Numbered from the stretch's first letter, positions 8,224 through 17,168 are shown. The stretch is 60,219 nucleotides of DNA from CALMKX01 sp044869955 (GCA_044869955.1 JBIOYC010000190.1:1-60219); one strand, 5' to 3'. Notes: generated by a model from the letters alone, not told the origin. Program-made: numbers and translations.

Positions 8224-9299
8224 GGCCGGCCTCCTCGCAGCGGCAGCAGGACTTGCCGCTCGTAGCCCTCGGCGATCGCCGCCATGCTCATCCGCCGGTA
8301 GTAGCTCGTCAGGTCCAGCGGGCCGCAGGGCAGCGGTGGCAGCTCCACGGCCGGCGGGAAGGGCAGCAGGCGGTCCGGGAAGAAGGGCTCGAGGTCGGGC
8401 ACGGCACCGGCCCGGGTGGCGAAGACGGGCATCCCCGACTCCAGCATCTCGGAAAGGGAGAGGCCCCAGCCCTCGACCGTGCTGGTGAACAGGCCGGCCT
8501 GGTGGCTGGCCAGCAGCCCGAGGAGCTCCGGCCGGGAGAAGGCGGGCAGCGAGCGCACCCGCCCATCCTCCGTCAGGGAGGCGGGGAGGACCGGGGCCTC
8601 GCCGGTGCCGGCGAGGGTGACCGTGTCCGCCGGCCGGGCGGCCAGGAACCCGGGCAGGAAGTCGAGCAGGCGGTCGATTCCCTTGTGGGCGCTCCAGCGG
8701 CCGAGCCAGAGCCAGGCGAGCCCCGGCCCGCGGGCGCTCCGGCGCGCGTCGCGCAGGTGCGCCAGCGCCGCCTGGTCGGCCGGCCCGGGGGCGTTGGAGT
8801 AGAGATGGAGCTTGCGCCGGGTCCAGGGCATCGCCCGGCGCATGAAGGCGAGCTCGAGGCTGCCCAGACAGAGGATGGCGTCGGCCGCCAGGAAGCCCCG
8901 GACCACGGTGAGCTGGGAGGCCAATCCGAAAGTGAGCAGGAGCAGGGCGGCACGACGATCTCCCCGGCGGCGAGCCCGCGCCAGCTCCTCCCGGTAGTAG
9001 AGCCAGTCGGGCTGGACGCTGCGCACGATCAGCGGCGCTCGCCGGGCCAGGGAGGGGCGGGCGGCCGGGGGCGGCACCTCGATGGCGTCGAAGGGGCCGT
9101 GCTCGCGCAGGAAGGCCGCTAGCCGCCGCCGCCGCCAGGCTCCATGGCGCCGCCAGGAGAGGCCGGGTGGCGGCGGCCCGGGCTCCCAGGTCGTCACCTC
9201 GTGACCGCGCGCGCAGAGGGCCGACGCGAGGTGGAGGACCATCTGCCCGCCACCGGTCTCGGGGGAGAGGGGCGAGTAGCCGACCATCAGCAGCCTCAT
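8220..9299 (-). CDS. Glycosyltransferase family 4
   Basis: 359 residues. The N-terminal MRLLMVGYSPLSPETGGGQM fixes the ATG at 9299-9297, which overlaps the aminotransferase stop as ATGA. The C-terminal domain has WLWLGRWSAHKGIDRLLDFL and TSTVEGWGLSLSEMLESG (EX7E). It is unusually rich in Arg between residues 45 and 110, suggesting a peripheral membrane-binding surface. Probably one transferase of repeat-unit assembly. The longer frame to 10346 is the antiphase shadow of the aminotransferase gene. Confidence 0.84.
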   Translation of the reverse strand: MRLLMVGYSPLSPETGGGQMVLHLASALCARGHEVTTWEPGPPPPGLSWRRHGAWRRRRLAAFLREHGPFDAIEVPPPAARPSLARRAPLIVRSVQPDWLYYREELARARRRGDRRAALLLLTFGLASQLTVVRGFLAADAILCLGSLELAFMRRAMPWTRRKLHLYSNAPGPADQAALAHLRDARRSARGPGLAWLWLGRWSAHKGIDRLLDFLPGFLAARPADTVTLAGTGEAPVLPASLTEDGRVRSLPAFSRPELLGLLASHQAGLFTSTVEGWGLSLSEMLESGMPVFATRAGAVPDLEPFFPDRLLPFPPAVELPPLPCGPLDLTSYYRRMSMAAIAEGYERQVLLPLRGGRP

Positions 9300-10411
9300 C
9301 GGCCGGCCTCGAGGGCCCGCCGCAGGGCGGCCGCCACCCTCTCGACGTGGCGCTCCGTCATCCCCACCCAGGTCGGCAGCGAGAGCCCGCGCTGCCCCAG
9401 CCACTCGGCCTGGGGGCAATCCGCCGCCCGGCCGGTCTGGTAGGGGGGCAGGATGTGGCAAGGGTAGAAGAAGGGCCGGCTGTCGACCCCGGCGCTGCGC
9501 AAGTCTGCCATGACGGCGTCGCGGGCCTGCTCGGTGGCCCCGGGCAAGACGACGCTGAAGAGCCAGCAGACGCTGCGCTCCCCGGGGTCCTCGGCCGGCA
9601 GCAGCAGGCCGGGGCAGCCGGCGAGTTGCGCGCGGTACCAGGCTGCGATCTGGTCCCGAGCCGCCAGGTAGTCCTCGAGCTTCTCGAGCTGGGCCAGGCC
9701 CAGGGCCGCCTGGATGTTGGTCATGCGGTAGTTGTAGCCGACGATCGGGAACCAGTAGCGGCGAGAGGGATCCTGCCCCTGACCCTTGAGCTGGCGGATG
9801 CGGGCGGCCAGGTCGGCATCCCGGGTGACCACCATGCCCCCCTCGCCGCTGGTGATCACCTTGTTGCCGAAGAAGCTGAACGCCGCCACGTCGCCCAGCG
9901 AGCCCACGGGTTCGCCGCGGTAGGTGGCGCCGATGGCCTCCGCGGCGTCCTCGACCACCGCGAGACCGTGCTCCCGCGCCAGGCTCACGATCTCGGTCAT
10001 AGCCGCCGGCTTGCCGTAGAGGTGCACCGCGAGGATGGCGCGGGTGCGATCGGTGACCTTGCGGCGGGCGTCCTCGGGGTCGAGGTTCCAGCTGCGGCGG
10101 TCGCTGTCGACGAAGACCGGCTCGGCGCCGCAGTAGCGCACCGCGTTGGCGCTCGCCACGTAGGTCAGGGAGGGCACCAGCACCTCGTCCTCCGGGCCGA
10201 TCCCGAGGCCGAGCAGGGCGAGGTGAAGGGCCACGGTGCCGTTCGAGCAGCTCATCGCGTGGGGGCTGTCGCAGGCGTCGGCGAACGCCCCTTCGAAGCG
10301 GTCGATGAAGGAGCCGATGGAGGAGATCCAGGTCGAATCCAGGCACTCGTTGACGTAGCGCTTCTCATTGCCCAGCAGCGCCGGAGCTGCGACCGGAATG
10401 AGCTCCTCCAT
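9296..10411 (-). CDS. DegT/DnrJ/EryC1-type sugar aminotransferase
   Basis: 371 residues, PLP-dependent fold type I. It would transfer an amino group from glutamate to a keto sugar nucleotide. Visible features are the N-terminal IPVAAPALLGNEKRYV, the substrate loop SNGTVALHLAL, the aspartate region VVEDAAEAIGATYRG and the PLP lysine in FSFFGNKVITSGEGG (about Lys184). These match the perosamine / 4-amino-4,6-dideoxy sugar subgroup (PglE, Per, WecE-like). The next gene upstream is a NeuD/PglD-type acetyltransferase, the usual partner that N-acetylates the new amine. No matching 4,6-dehydratase is in the window, so the keto sugar must be made elsewhere. Confidence 0.88.
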   Translation of the reverse strand: MEELIPVAAPALLGNEKRYVNECLDSTWISSIGSFIDRFEGAFADACDSPHAMSCSNGTVALHLALLGLGIGPEDEVLVPSLTYVASANAVRYCGAEPVFVDSDRRSWNLDPEDARRKVTDRTRAILAVHLYGKPAAMTEIVSLAREHGLAVVEDAAEAIGATYRGEPVGSLGDVAAFSFFGNKVITSGEGGMVVTRDADLAARIRQLKGQGQDPSRRYWFPIVGYNYRMTNIQAALGLAQLEKLEDYLAARDQIAAWYRAQLAGCPGLLLPAEDPGERSVCWLFSVVLPGATEQARDAVMADLRSAGVDSRPFFYPCHILPPYQTGRAADCPQAEWLGQRGLSLPTWVGMTERHVERVAAALRRALEAGR

Positions 10412-10445
10412 GGCGACCTCACTTCCCTGGAAACAGACCGCCGGC

Positions 10446-11096
10446 TCAGCTCGCGCCCAGCGGTCGGGCCGGATTGCCGACGACCGTCGAGCCAGCGGGC
10501 ACGTCGCGGATCACCACCGAGCCGGCACCCACCACCGCTCGCTCGCCGATCACCAGTCGCCGCCCCCTCCCGACCACCGCGCCGACACCGATCAGGGCCC
10601 CCTCCTCCACCACCACCGAGCCGGCGAGGTGGCAGCCGGGCGCGACGTGGACCTGGGCGCCGAGCTGGCAATCGTGGTCGACGGTCGCGCCGGTGTTGAC
10701 GATCGCGTTGTCGCGGACCACCACTCCGGCGTTGAGCACGACGCCCGCCATGATCGCGATGCCGCTCCCCAGGCTCACCGTCGGGGAGAGGTGCGCTCCG
10801 GGATGGATGGCGTTGGCGAGCCGGAAGCCGGCGGCCGTCGCCTGCTGGGCGAGCCGGCCCCGCAGGGCGTTCTCGCCCACGGCGACGATCGCCCTCGCCA
10901 CCCCGGCGGCGCGCACGGCTGGTAGCTCGGAGTCGTCTCCCAGGCAGGGCACCGAGCACCAGACCTCTCCTCGTCGCTGGCCGTCGGTGAAGCCGACCAC
11001 CTGCCAGCCCGCCACCAGCAGGATCTCGATCACCACGCGGGCGTGGCCACCTCCGCCGAGGACGACGATCGGTTCGGGCTCGGGGGTCGCGCTCAT
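10446..11096 (-). CDS. NeuD/PglD-family sugar acyltransferase
   Basis: 216 residues with an N-terminal Rossmann-like sugar-nucleotide domain (IVVLGGGGHARVVIEIL) and a C-terminal left-handed beta-helix of hexapeptide repeats, seen as periodic I/V-G/A-x4 units from about residue 95 on. The end, DVPAGSTVVGNPARPLG, is typical of LbH acyltransferases. The expected reaction is acetyl-CoA-dependent N-acetylation of the amino sugar made by the adjacent aminotransferase, as in PglD or PerB. The gap to the aminotransferase gene is 34 bases. The start ATG overlaps the upstream glycosyltransferase stop (ATGA). The acceptor identity is inferred from context only. Confidence 0.85.
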   Translation of the reverse strand: MSATPEPEPIVVLGGGGHARVVIEILLVAGWQVVGFTDGQRRGEVWCSVPCLGDDSELPAVRAAGVARAIVAVGENALRGRLAQQATAAGFRLANAIHPGAHLSPTVSLGSGIAIMAGVVLNAGVVVRDNAIVNTGATVDHDCQLGAQVHVAPGCHLAGSVVVEEGALIGVGAVVGRGRRLVIGERAVVGAGSVVIRDVPAGSTVVGNPARPLGAS

Positions 11097-12166
11097 GAGC
11101 GGTAGGCGTCGAGGCAGCGCTCGGCCACGTGGGCCCAGGTGAAGTGGTCTTCGATCCGTCTTCGTGCCGCGCGGCCGAGGCGCTCGGCCAGCCCGCGGTC
11201 GGCCAGCAGCTCGGCGATCCGCTGCCCGAGGGCCACCGGATCGCCGGGCGGTACGAGATAGCCGGTCTCACCGTCGACCATCAGCTCCGGGAGGCCTCCC
11301 ACCCGAGTACAGATCGTCGCCGCGCCGCAGGCCATCGCCTCCATGGCGGCGAAGCCCAGCAGCTCGGGCAGCTCGAAGGTGGCACCATAGACCGTACGGT
11401 TCACCGAGGGAAGGACTGACACGGCGGCCTGCTGGTAGAAGCGGACGACCTGCTCGTCCGAGGCGTCGGTGACGAAGGTGACGTCTTTACCGCGGGCCAG
11501 ACCCTCCAGCAGGGCGAAGTACTCGGCGTGGTAGGGGTGGCCGACGAGGGTCAGCGGCGTGTCGCCCCCCACCGCCTGGATCAGCACGTCGATCCCTTTG
11601 TGGGGGAGCAGCCGCCCCACGAAGAGCACGCCCCGGCGCTCCGGCTCCTCCGGGGGTCGGTAGCGCTCGGTGTCGATCCCCGCCCAGATGATGCGCCAGC
11701 GGTCCTGGTGGGCGAGGAACTCGCGACCGCCCACGGCGGCGATCAGGAGGTAGCGATGCACCCACTTCGCGACCGGCAGGAAGCGATGCAGGGTGAGGCT
11801 CGCGCCGCCGCCTACGTCGGTGACGAAGGCCCGCTTGCCGGTGGTGCGGGCGAAGCAGATGGCCAGGTCGGTGACCAGGGTGTTCCAGGCCGTGCAGTGG
11901 ACGACGTCCATCCCCCGGAGCGAACGCAAGAAGCCGGCGGTGAACGGGTTGGCCTGCTCGCCGCGCAGCCAGCGGAAGGGCTCGTAGGTGTGAATCTCGA
12001 GGCCGTCGATCTCGGTCTCGCGGGCGGTGGGTCCGAAGGTGATCAGGCGGGTGGGAGTGCGGCGGGAGAGCGCTCGCGCCAGCTCGACCGCGTATCGCTC
12101 GCCCCCTCCGAACAGGCCCTCGGGTCCGAAGGCGATCGGGTACAGGACTGCCACGCGCGGGCTCAT
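11093..12166 (-). CDS. Glycosyltransferase family 4
   Basis: 357 residues. It starts MSPRVAVLYPIAFGPEGLFG (ATG 12166-12164, overlapping the flippase stop as ATGA). The donor domain shows VLFVGRLLPHKGIDVLIQAV and, near the C-terminus, ELLGFAAMEAMACGAATICT (EX7E spacing) followed by GETGYLVPPGDP. A standard cytoplasmic GT-B retaining glycosyltransferase, presumably adding one residue of the repeat unit. The longer frame reading to 13408 is a shadow. Confidence 0.87.
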   Translation of the reverse strand: MSPRVAVLYPIAFGPEGLFGGGERYAVELARALSRRTPTRLITFGPTARETEIDGLEIHTYEPFRWLRGEQANPFTAGFLRSLRGMDVVHCTAWNTLVTDLAICFARTTGKRAFVTDVGGGASLTLHRFLPVAKWVHRYLLIAAVGGREFLAHQDRWRIIWAGIDTERYRPPEEPERRGVLFVGRLLPHKGIDVLIQAVGGDTPLTLVGHPYHAEYFALLEGLARGKDVTFVTDASDEQVVRFYQQAAVSVLPSVNRTVYGATFELPELLGFAAMEAMACGAATICTRVGGLPELMVDGETGYLVPPGDPVALGQRIAELLADRGLAERLGRAARRRIEDHFTWAHVAERCLDAYRS

Positions 12167-13461
12167 TGCCAGTGGACCCATCTCGGCCGGGCGAAGCCTA
12201 CCGCGAGGACGGCGGCCTGGAGAAGGAGGCCGACGGCCGCGGTGCCGCAGCCGAAGAGCAGCACGCCGCGGGTGGTGGCGAGCGGCAGCCAGGCGATCAG
12301 AGCGGCCTGGCCGGCGAGGTGGAGGGCCAGCAGGAGGTTCTGCCAGCGGGTCCAGGAGCGCGCGAGGTTGACGGCGCCGACGTAGCCGCCGAGCAGAGTC
12401 AGGGCCGCGCCGACCACCACCAGGACGAGCTCGTGATCGAGCCCCTGGTAGTTGGCGCCGAGGACCAGCAGGAAAGGCCGGGGCGCGGCGGCGGCGACCG
12501 CCAGCAGGGCGGCGCCCAGCAGCGCGAGCGAGGCGCCGAACTGCAAGCTGCGGCGGCAGTAGAGACGATCGTCGGTGATCGCCGCCAGCCGGGGCAGGAA
12601 GATCACCGAGGAGAGGCCGGAGAACAGGCTCATCACCATGCCCAGCCGGGACAAGGCGCCGACCTGGGCGACGTTCTGGGTCGAGCCGAAGGCGGCAGCC
12701 AGCCACACCATCAGCTGACCCTGGACCGAGAAGTAGAGGGCGGAAGGCAGCGTCGGCAGCAGGTAGCGCAGCACCGCCCGGCGGGCTCGCCGAGCCTCGG
12801 CCGGGGCGGTCGGCGGCCGCGGCTCCGGGGACCTGCCGAGGCCGGCGACGGCCGCCAGGGCCAGGGCCGAGACGCCCACGGCCAGGAAGGCGCGCAGCAA
12901 GCCGAGGCCCATCAAGGCGAGGACGCCCGCCAGGCGCACCGCCCCACCGGCGACGTCGGCCCGGTACGAGCGGGCGTAGAGACCCTCCAGGCGCAGGGTC
13001 AAGAGGCGGATCGAGGCGACGATCTGACCCCAGACGTTGGCGGCGACGGCCACGGTTGCGAGCAGGGACTCGCCGAGGCCGAAGCCCTTGGCGAGAGCCA
13101 TCCACGGCAGCACCACGGCGACCAGGACGGCGCCCAGCAGGAAGGCCCGCGAGCGCAGCCAGCGCACCGCGCCGAGGTAGGCGCCGAAGTCCTCGCCCTC
13201 CTTGCGGCTGACCTGGAAGAAATAGACCAGGGAGCCCGTGCTGCCGAGGTCGGAGAAGAAGCCGTAGAAGGCCACCACCGAGGCGGCGAGGGTGTAGAGG
13301 GCGAACTCCCGGACCGGCATCGAGCGGGCGAGCAGGAGTCCCGCCACCAGGGAGAGCAGCTGGGCCAGGCTCTGCGCGCCGAAGTAAACGGCGAGGATGC
13401 GCAGCCATTGGCGGAGGCGGTCTCGCCAGCCGGCGTCGGGGGGAAGCTCGGGCTCAGCCAC
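12163..13461 (-). CDS. Wzx-type oligosaccharide flippase
   Basis: A 432-residue polytopic inner-membrane protein with roughly twelve hydrophobic helices. It begins with an amphipathic segment (RDRLRQWLRILAVYFGAQSL) and continues through LLSLVAGLLLARSMPVREFA, the arrangement of the MOP/PST polysaccharide transporter family. It would flip undecaprenyl-linked repeat units to the periplasmic side. The start is GTG at 13461-13459 (VAEPELPPD), overlapping the asparagine-synthase-like gene by eight bases; the frame upstream to 13746 is Pro/Arg/Ser-rich and not membrane-like, so it is excluded. Confidence 0.8.
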   Translation of the reverse strand: MAEPELPPDAGWRDRLRQWLRILAVYFGAQSLAQLLSLVAGLLLARSMPVREFALYTLAASVVAFYGFFSDLGSTGSLVYFFQVSRKEGEDFGAYLGAVRWLRSRAFLLGAVLVAVVLPWMALAKGFGLGESLLATVAVAANVWGQIVASIRLLTLRLEGLYARSYRADVAGGAVRLAGVLALMGLGLLRAFLAVGVSALALAAVAGLGRSPEPRPPTAPAEARRARRAVLRYLLPTLPSALYFSVQGQLMVWLAAAFGSTQNVAQVGALSRLGMVMSLFSGLSSVIFLPRLAAITDDRLYCRRSLQFGASLALLGAALLAVAAAAPRPFLLVLGANYQGLDHELVLVVVGAALTLLGGYVGAVNLARSWTRWQNLLLALHLAGQAALIAWLPLATTRGVLLFGCGTAAVGLLLQAAVLAVGFARPRWVHWQ

Positions 13462-15304
13462 CGGGCAGGGCTCCGAAGGCCTCGGCCACGGCCAGGGCGA
13501 GGCGGCGGGAGCCGCCACCCCGGGCGTGGCCGGGCAGGGGGCGGCCGGCGCCGCTCGCCCACTCGCTGATCGGGATGTAGAAGCCCGTCTTCGGTCGCTC
13601 GAAGAGGGCCGCCGGCAGCTCGGGCGCGGCCGCCCGCACCACTTCCCCCTTGCTCCGCCAGGGCGGAAACGGCAGGCCCTCGAGGGCGGCCCGACCGGGG
13701 TCCCGGGCGAAGACCTGCCGGAGCAGGTGGGCCTCCAGCCAGGCATCCACCAGCGGCACTCGCAGCTCGAGGGAGTGGGCCATCGAGGCCCAGTCGGCGT
13801 CCCGCAGCAGCTGGTTGCGCAGGTAGAGCGACGACTCGAGGGCGTGCACGGCCACCCAGCCGGCGGCCTCGGCTCGCTCGGCCAGGGAGCGCTTGGCCAG
13901 GAAGGTCCGCAGCTGGCCCGTGGCGTCGGCGAGGGGATCGTAGGCCCGGAGGCCCTCCTCGGCCCGGTCTCTCCCGATCAGGGCCGGCAGCTCCTCGGGA
14001 AGGAAGAGGCCGCGGCGCAGGAAGTAGGCCCCTTCGAGGCTTCGACCGTGGCGCAGCAGGCCGGGCAGCTTGGGCCGCCTGCCGGCGAGGGGCCGGGTCA
14101 GGTAGGGCCAGAGGGCGGCGAGGCCGGGTACCCCGGCGGCCAGGCGGGCCGCCCGCTGCCAGCGAGGAACGTCGCGGAACGAGGGGTAGCTGCCGAACAG
14201 CTCGTCCCCGCCGAGGCCGGAAAGCGCCACCTTGATCCCGGCCTCGTGGGCCATGCGGCTGACCAGGAAGGTGTTGAAGCCGTCGATCGAGGGCTGGTCC
14301 ATCGCCGTCAGGGCGTCGTTCCACAGAGCCTCGAAGTCGGCCCTCCCGACCCGCCGCTCGACGTGGCGGGTGCCCAGCGCGCGGGCCGTATCGCGAGCGA
14401 GGGGAGCCTCGTCGAGGGGGGTGCCCGCGAGCAGGTCGAAGGAGAGGGTGAAGGTGGTCGGCGGCTCGGGCGAGAGCCGGCGGGCGAGAGCGGCGATCAG
14501 GCTCGAGTCGAGGCCCGCGGAGAGGAAGACCGCCACCGGCACGTCGGAGACCAAGTGGGCCGCCACGGACCGTCCGAGGGCTTCGGTCAGGCCGGCCGGT
14601 CCGGGCGCCTCGGGGGGATCCGGCGACGCGTAGGGCTGGGGTGCCCCCGTCTTGCCGTCCCGGACCACCAGGAAATGCCCGGCCGGCAGCTGATGGACCC
14701 CCCGCCAGAGGGTCCACGGCTCCGGCACCGAGCCCCAGAGCAGGAAGCCGGCGAGGCCCGCGGGCTCGACGTCCGGTCGCAGCCCACCGGCGGCGAGCAG
14801 GGCCTTGACCTGCGAGGCGAAGCGCAGCACCCCGCCCTCGGCGCTGTAGCAGAGGGGCTTGATCCCGGCAGGATCGCGGGCGAGCAGCAGGGCCTCCTCG
14901 CGCTCGTCCCAGATCGCCAGGGCGAACATGCCGCGCAGCCGGCCGAGCATCTGCGTCCCGAGCCGGGCGTAGAGGGCGAGCACCACCTCGGTGTCGCTCT
15001 CGGTGACGAAGCGCTCGCCCTGAGCCGCGAGCTCGGCGCGCAGGGCGCGGAAGTTGAAGATCTCGCCGTTGAAGACGAGCCAGTAGCGACCGTCCGGCGA
15101 GGACATCGGCTGGTGGCCGGCGGCGGAGAGGTCGAGGATCGACAGCCGGCGGTGGGCGAGGGCCGCCCGGCCTCCCGCCGAGAACCACTCCCCGGCGTCG
15201 TCCGGCCCGCGGCGGGCCATCGCCTCGCGGCAGGCGAGCAGCTCCCCGAGATCGATCGGCCCTGCCTCGGCATTCAGGCGCACGAGGCCGTTAATGCCGC
15301 ACAC
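13454..15304 (-). CDS. asnB: Asparagine synthase (glutamine-hydrolysing)-like amidotransferase
   Basis: 616 residues. The gene starts with GTG-TGC, placing the catalytic Cys at position 2 once Met is removed (CGINGLVRLN), and GGAGG lies just upstream; this fixes the start at 15304. The N-terminal Ntn glutaminase shows RRGPDDAGEW and FNGEIFNFRALR. The synthetase domain has the pyrophosphate loop FLSAGLDSS and SGLGGDELFGSYP. Family members in polysaccharide clusters often amidate uronic acids or other sugar carboxylates rather than making free asparagine; that role is inferred from context. It overlaps the neighbouring glycosyltransferase gene by 14 bases. Confidence 0.85.
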   Translation of the reverse strand: MCGINGLVRLNAEAGPIDLGELLACREAMARRGPDDAGEWFSAGGRAALAHRRLSILDLSAAGHQPMSSPDGRYWLVFNGEIFNFRALRAELAAQGERFVTESDTEVVLALYARLGTQMLGRLRGMFALAIWDEREEALLLARDPAGIKPLCYSAEGGVLRFASQVKALLAAGGLRPDVEPAGLAGFLLWGSVPEPWTLWRGVHQLPAGHFLVVRDGKTGAPQPYASPDPPEAPGPAGLTEALGRSVAAHLVSDVPVAVFLSAGLDSSLIAALARRLSPEPPTTFTLSFDLLAGTPLDEAPLARDTARALGTRHVERRVGRADFEALWNDALTAMDQPSIDGFNTFLVSRMAHEAGIKVALSGLGGDELFGSYPSFRDVPRWQRAARLAAGVPGLAALWPYLTRPLAGRRPKLPGLLRHGRSLEGAYFLRRGLFLPEELPALIGRDRAEEGLRAYDPLADATGQLRTFLAKRSLAERAEAAGWVAVHALESSLYLRNQLLRDADWASMAHSLELRVPLVDAWLEAHLLRQVFARDPGRAALEGLPFPPWRSKGEVVRAAAPELPAALFERPKTGFYIPISEWASGAGRPLPGHARGGGSRRLALAVAEAFGALPGG

Positions 15305-16406
15305 GGCGCACCTCCGTGAGCTCGTCGAGCACCCCTCCCAGCCGCTTCTCGAAGCGCTCCAGGCTGAGCTCGGTCTCCAGGCGCTGGCGTCCGGCCGCGC
15401 CCATCCGGGCGGCGAGGGCGGGATCAGCCAGCAGGCCCTCGAGGGCCGTGGCCAGCTCGGCGGCCGAGCCGGCCGGCACCAGCAGCCCGGTCGTGCCGGA
15501 CGCCACGATCTCGGCCGCCGCCGAGCCGAGAGCGGCGACACAGGGCACGCCGGCACGCATGGCTTCGAGGTAGACCAGGCCGAAGCCCTCACCGGTCGAG
15601 ACCATGGCGAAGACGCCGGCCCGGCGGTACAGCTCGTCCAGGCTGGCCTCGTCGAGGAAGCCGGTGAAGCGTACCCTCTCCCCGAGCCCCAGCTCGACGG
15701 CGCGGGCCTCCAGGCGGGGGCGATCGTCACCGCCCCCGACCACCACCAGGCGAGCTTCGGGCCGGCCCCCGGCGAGCCGGCGCCAGGCCTCCAGCAGCTC
15801 GTCGTGCCCCTTGTAACGCTCGCTCGAGCTCATCCGGCCGACCGACAGCACGTAGCCCCGCCCGAGGCTCTCGAGCAGGGCGATATCCGGCGGGCCGGCC
15901 GGCGAGCGTTGCTCGAGGGCGAGAGGCAGCACCTCGGTCGCCCGGGCCGGCGGTGGCAGGAACGGCATGGCCCGGTCCAGGGTGTAGCGCGAGATGGCGA
16001 GGCGGTGGTGGGCGCGGGTCAGGGCCCGGCGATGCAGCCGGGAGAGGGGACGCCAGACCTCGATGCCGAGCAGGAAGAGGGCGTAGGGGCCAGCCAGGAA
16101 CGGGGGCAGCAGGGCCTGAGTGCGGGCGAGGCCGAGGAGGTCGAAGAGCAACGCCGGCCGCCGCCCGGCTCTGGCCTGGGCTGCCCAGACCGCCGCCGAC
16201 AGGCGGGCCCGGCTGCCGGCGAAACCGCGCCAGGCCAGCGGCGCGGCCAGGGGCTGGCCGCCGGTCAGGGCGAGCACCGAGAAGCGCACGCCCCGGCTGG
16301 CCGCCCAGCTCGAGCCTGCCGCGGCGAGCAGACGCCCGACCACCGCCCGGCCCCCGCCGTCGAGGCCGAGACCGGCGGTCACCAGGATGAGATCGCGACG
16401 TTCCAT
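15291..16406 (-). CDS. Glycosyltransferase family 4
   Basis: 371 residues. The start is chosen at MERRDLILVTAGLGLDGGGR (ATG 16406-16404); the extra 13 in-frame residues upstream run towards the palindromic intergenic element and lack a ribosome site. The donor domain has YVLSVGRMSSSERYKGHDEL and the EX7E motif in VSTGEGFGLVYLEAMRAG, with GTTGLLVPAG after it. It is the first gene of the assembly operon, so its upstream region (16407-16485) probably includes the boundary with the export module. Confidence 0.87.
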   Translation of the reverse strand: MERRDLILVTAGLGLDGGGRAVVGRLLAAAGSSWAASRGVRFSVLALTGGQPLAAPLAWRGFAGSRARLSAAVWAAQARAGRRPALLFDLLGLARTQALLPPFLAGPYALFLLGIEVWRPLSRLHRRALTRAHHRLAISRYTLDRAMPFLPPPARATEVLPLALEQRSPAGPPDIALLESLGRGYVLSVGRMSSSERYKGHDELLEAWRRLAGGRPEARLVVVGGGDDRPRLEARAVELGLGERVRFTGFLDEASLDELYRRAGVFAMVSTGEGFGLVYLEAMRAGVPCVAALGSAAAEIVASGTTGLLVPAGSAAELATALEGLLADPALAARMGAAGRQRLETELSLERFEKRLGGVLDELTEVRRVRH

Positions 16407-16430
16407 GGGCGGGCGGATGCAGCGGGCGCT

Positions 16431-16458
16431 GTAGGGGCGCAGCATGCTGCGCCCCTAC
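16431..16458. repeat. Perfect 28-base palindrome between EPS genes
   Basis: GTAGGGGCGCAGCA is followed immediately by its own reverse complement, giving a gap-free 14+14 base palindrome. It lies in the 79-base interval between the small secreted protein gene (stop at 16486) and the first glycosyltransferase gene of the assembly operon (start at 16406). It could form a hairpin terminator-like structure in RNA of either strand but has no U-tract. The GTAGGGGCGC... motif resembles dispersed intergenic palindromes seen in many environmental genomes. Confidence 0.85.
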
Positions 16459-16485
16459 CCGGGATCAGGGGTGTCGATCCGGCAT

Positions 16486-17142
16486 CTACGGCCGGGAGCG
16501 TGAGGGCTCGGGTGGCTCGTCGATGATGACCAGGGTGGCGGGAACCAGCATCGCCGCGCCGATGAACTCCTCCTTGGTCCACCACGGAATGACGCAGCCG
16601 CGGCAGACCTCGTCGGGGCGCATGATGCCGTCGGCGTTGACGCGGGTGACCAGGCCGTCACACAGGAAGCCGAGCACCCGCTTGCCCTCTTGGGCGGCGA
16701 CCGTCTCGCCGATGACCAGGTTGTTGGCCATGCCCTGCTGGCGGGCGGCGACCTTGGGGTCGGAGGAGAAGTTGGGCTCGCAGCCGTCTTGCACCCTCGA
16801 GAACTTGGGCTCCGACTTGGCGAGCGTCTTGCCGTAGGGATCGACCACGCTGACGTAGTACTCGATGCGTTCGTTGCGCGGCTCCGGCTTGGCGGGCAGG
16901 CCCCAGTAGGAACCGCCGCCGGCGGCCACCATGTCCACGTAGTACATGGCGCCGTGCTCGTTCCAACGGAAGTAGATGCGCACCGAGGCGCCGCCCACCT
17001 CGGGCTTCACCGTGGCCGTGACGACCTGGTTTTCGGCGATCGGGAAACAAGCAACGTCCGGGGTGGTTACCAGCGGCGTCTGAGCCGACGCCGTGCCCGC
17101 CGACAAGAGCAGTCCGCAGGCCAGCAGAGTCCTGATGGACAT
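16486..17142 (-). CDS. Secreted protein of unknown function
   Basis: 218 residues with a clear Sec signal peptide (MSIRTLLACGLLLSAGTASA, cleavage after AQT or nearby). The mature part has a beta-rich section (VVTATVKPEVGGASVRIYFR, YYVSVVDPYGK) resembling Ig/FN3-like folds, and a cysteine-containing C-terminal section (FLCDGLV, EVCRGCVIPWW). No family is recognised. It has its own promoter (TTGACG-17-TACAGT at 17197-17169) and a strong GGAGG ribosome site, so it can be transcribed apart from the kinase operon. Location beside polysaccharide export genes suggests an envelope role, but this is only proximity. Confidence 0.7.
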   Translation of the reverse strand: MSIRTLLACGLLLSAGTASAQTPLVTTPDVACFPIAENQVVTATVKPEVGGASVRIYFRWNEHGAMYYVDMVAAGGGSYWGLPAKPEPRNERIEYYVSVVDPYGKTLAKSEPKFSRVQDGCEPNFSSDPKVAARQQGMANNLVIGETVAAQEGKRVLGFLCDGLVTRVNADGIMRPDEVCRGCVIPWWTKEEFIGAAMLVPATLVIIDEPPEPSRSRP

Positions 17143-17168
17143 TTGATCTCCTCCTTTACTCCGTCGTT

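Noticed and set aside
8220..10346. 708-residue ORF fusing an unknown domain to a glycosyltransferase
   Set aside because: The N-terminal half is the shadow of the DegT aminotransferase gene on the same strand. The real start is ATG 9299.
12166..13569. 467-residue plus-strand ORF
   Set aside because: Gln/Gly/Ala/Glu-rich translation with no domain, fully antisense to the flippase gene; a codon-bias shadow typical of high-GC DNA.
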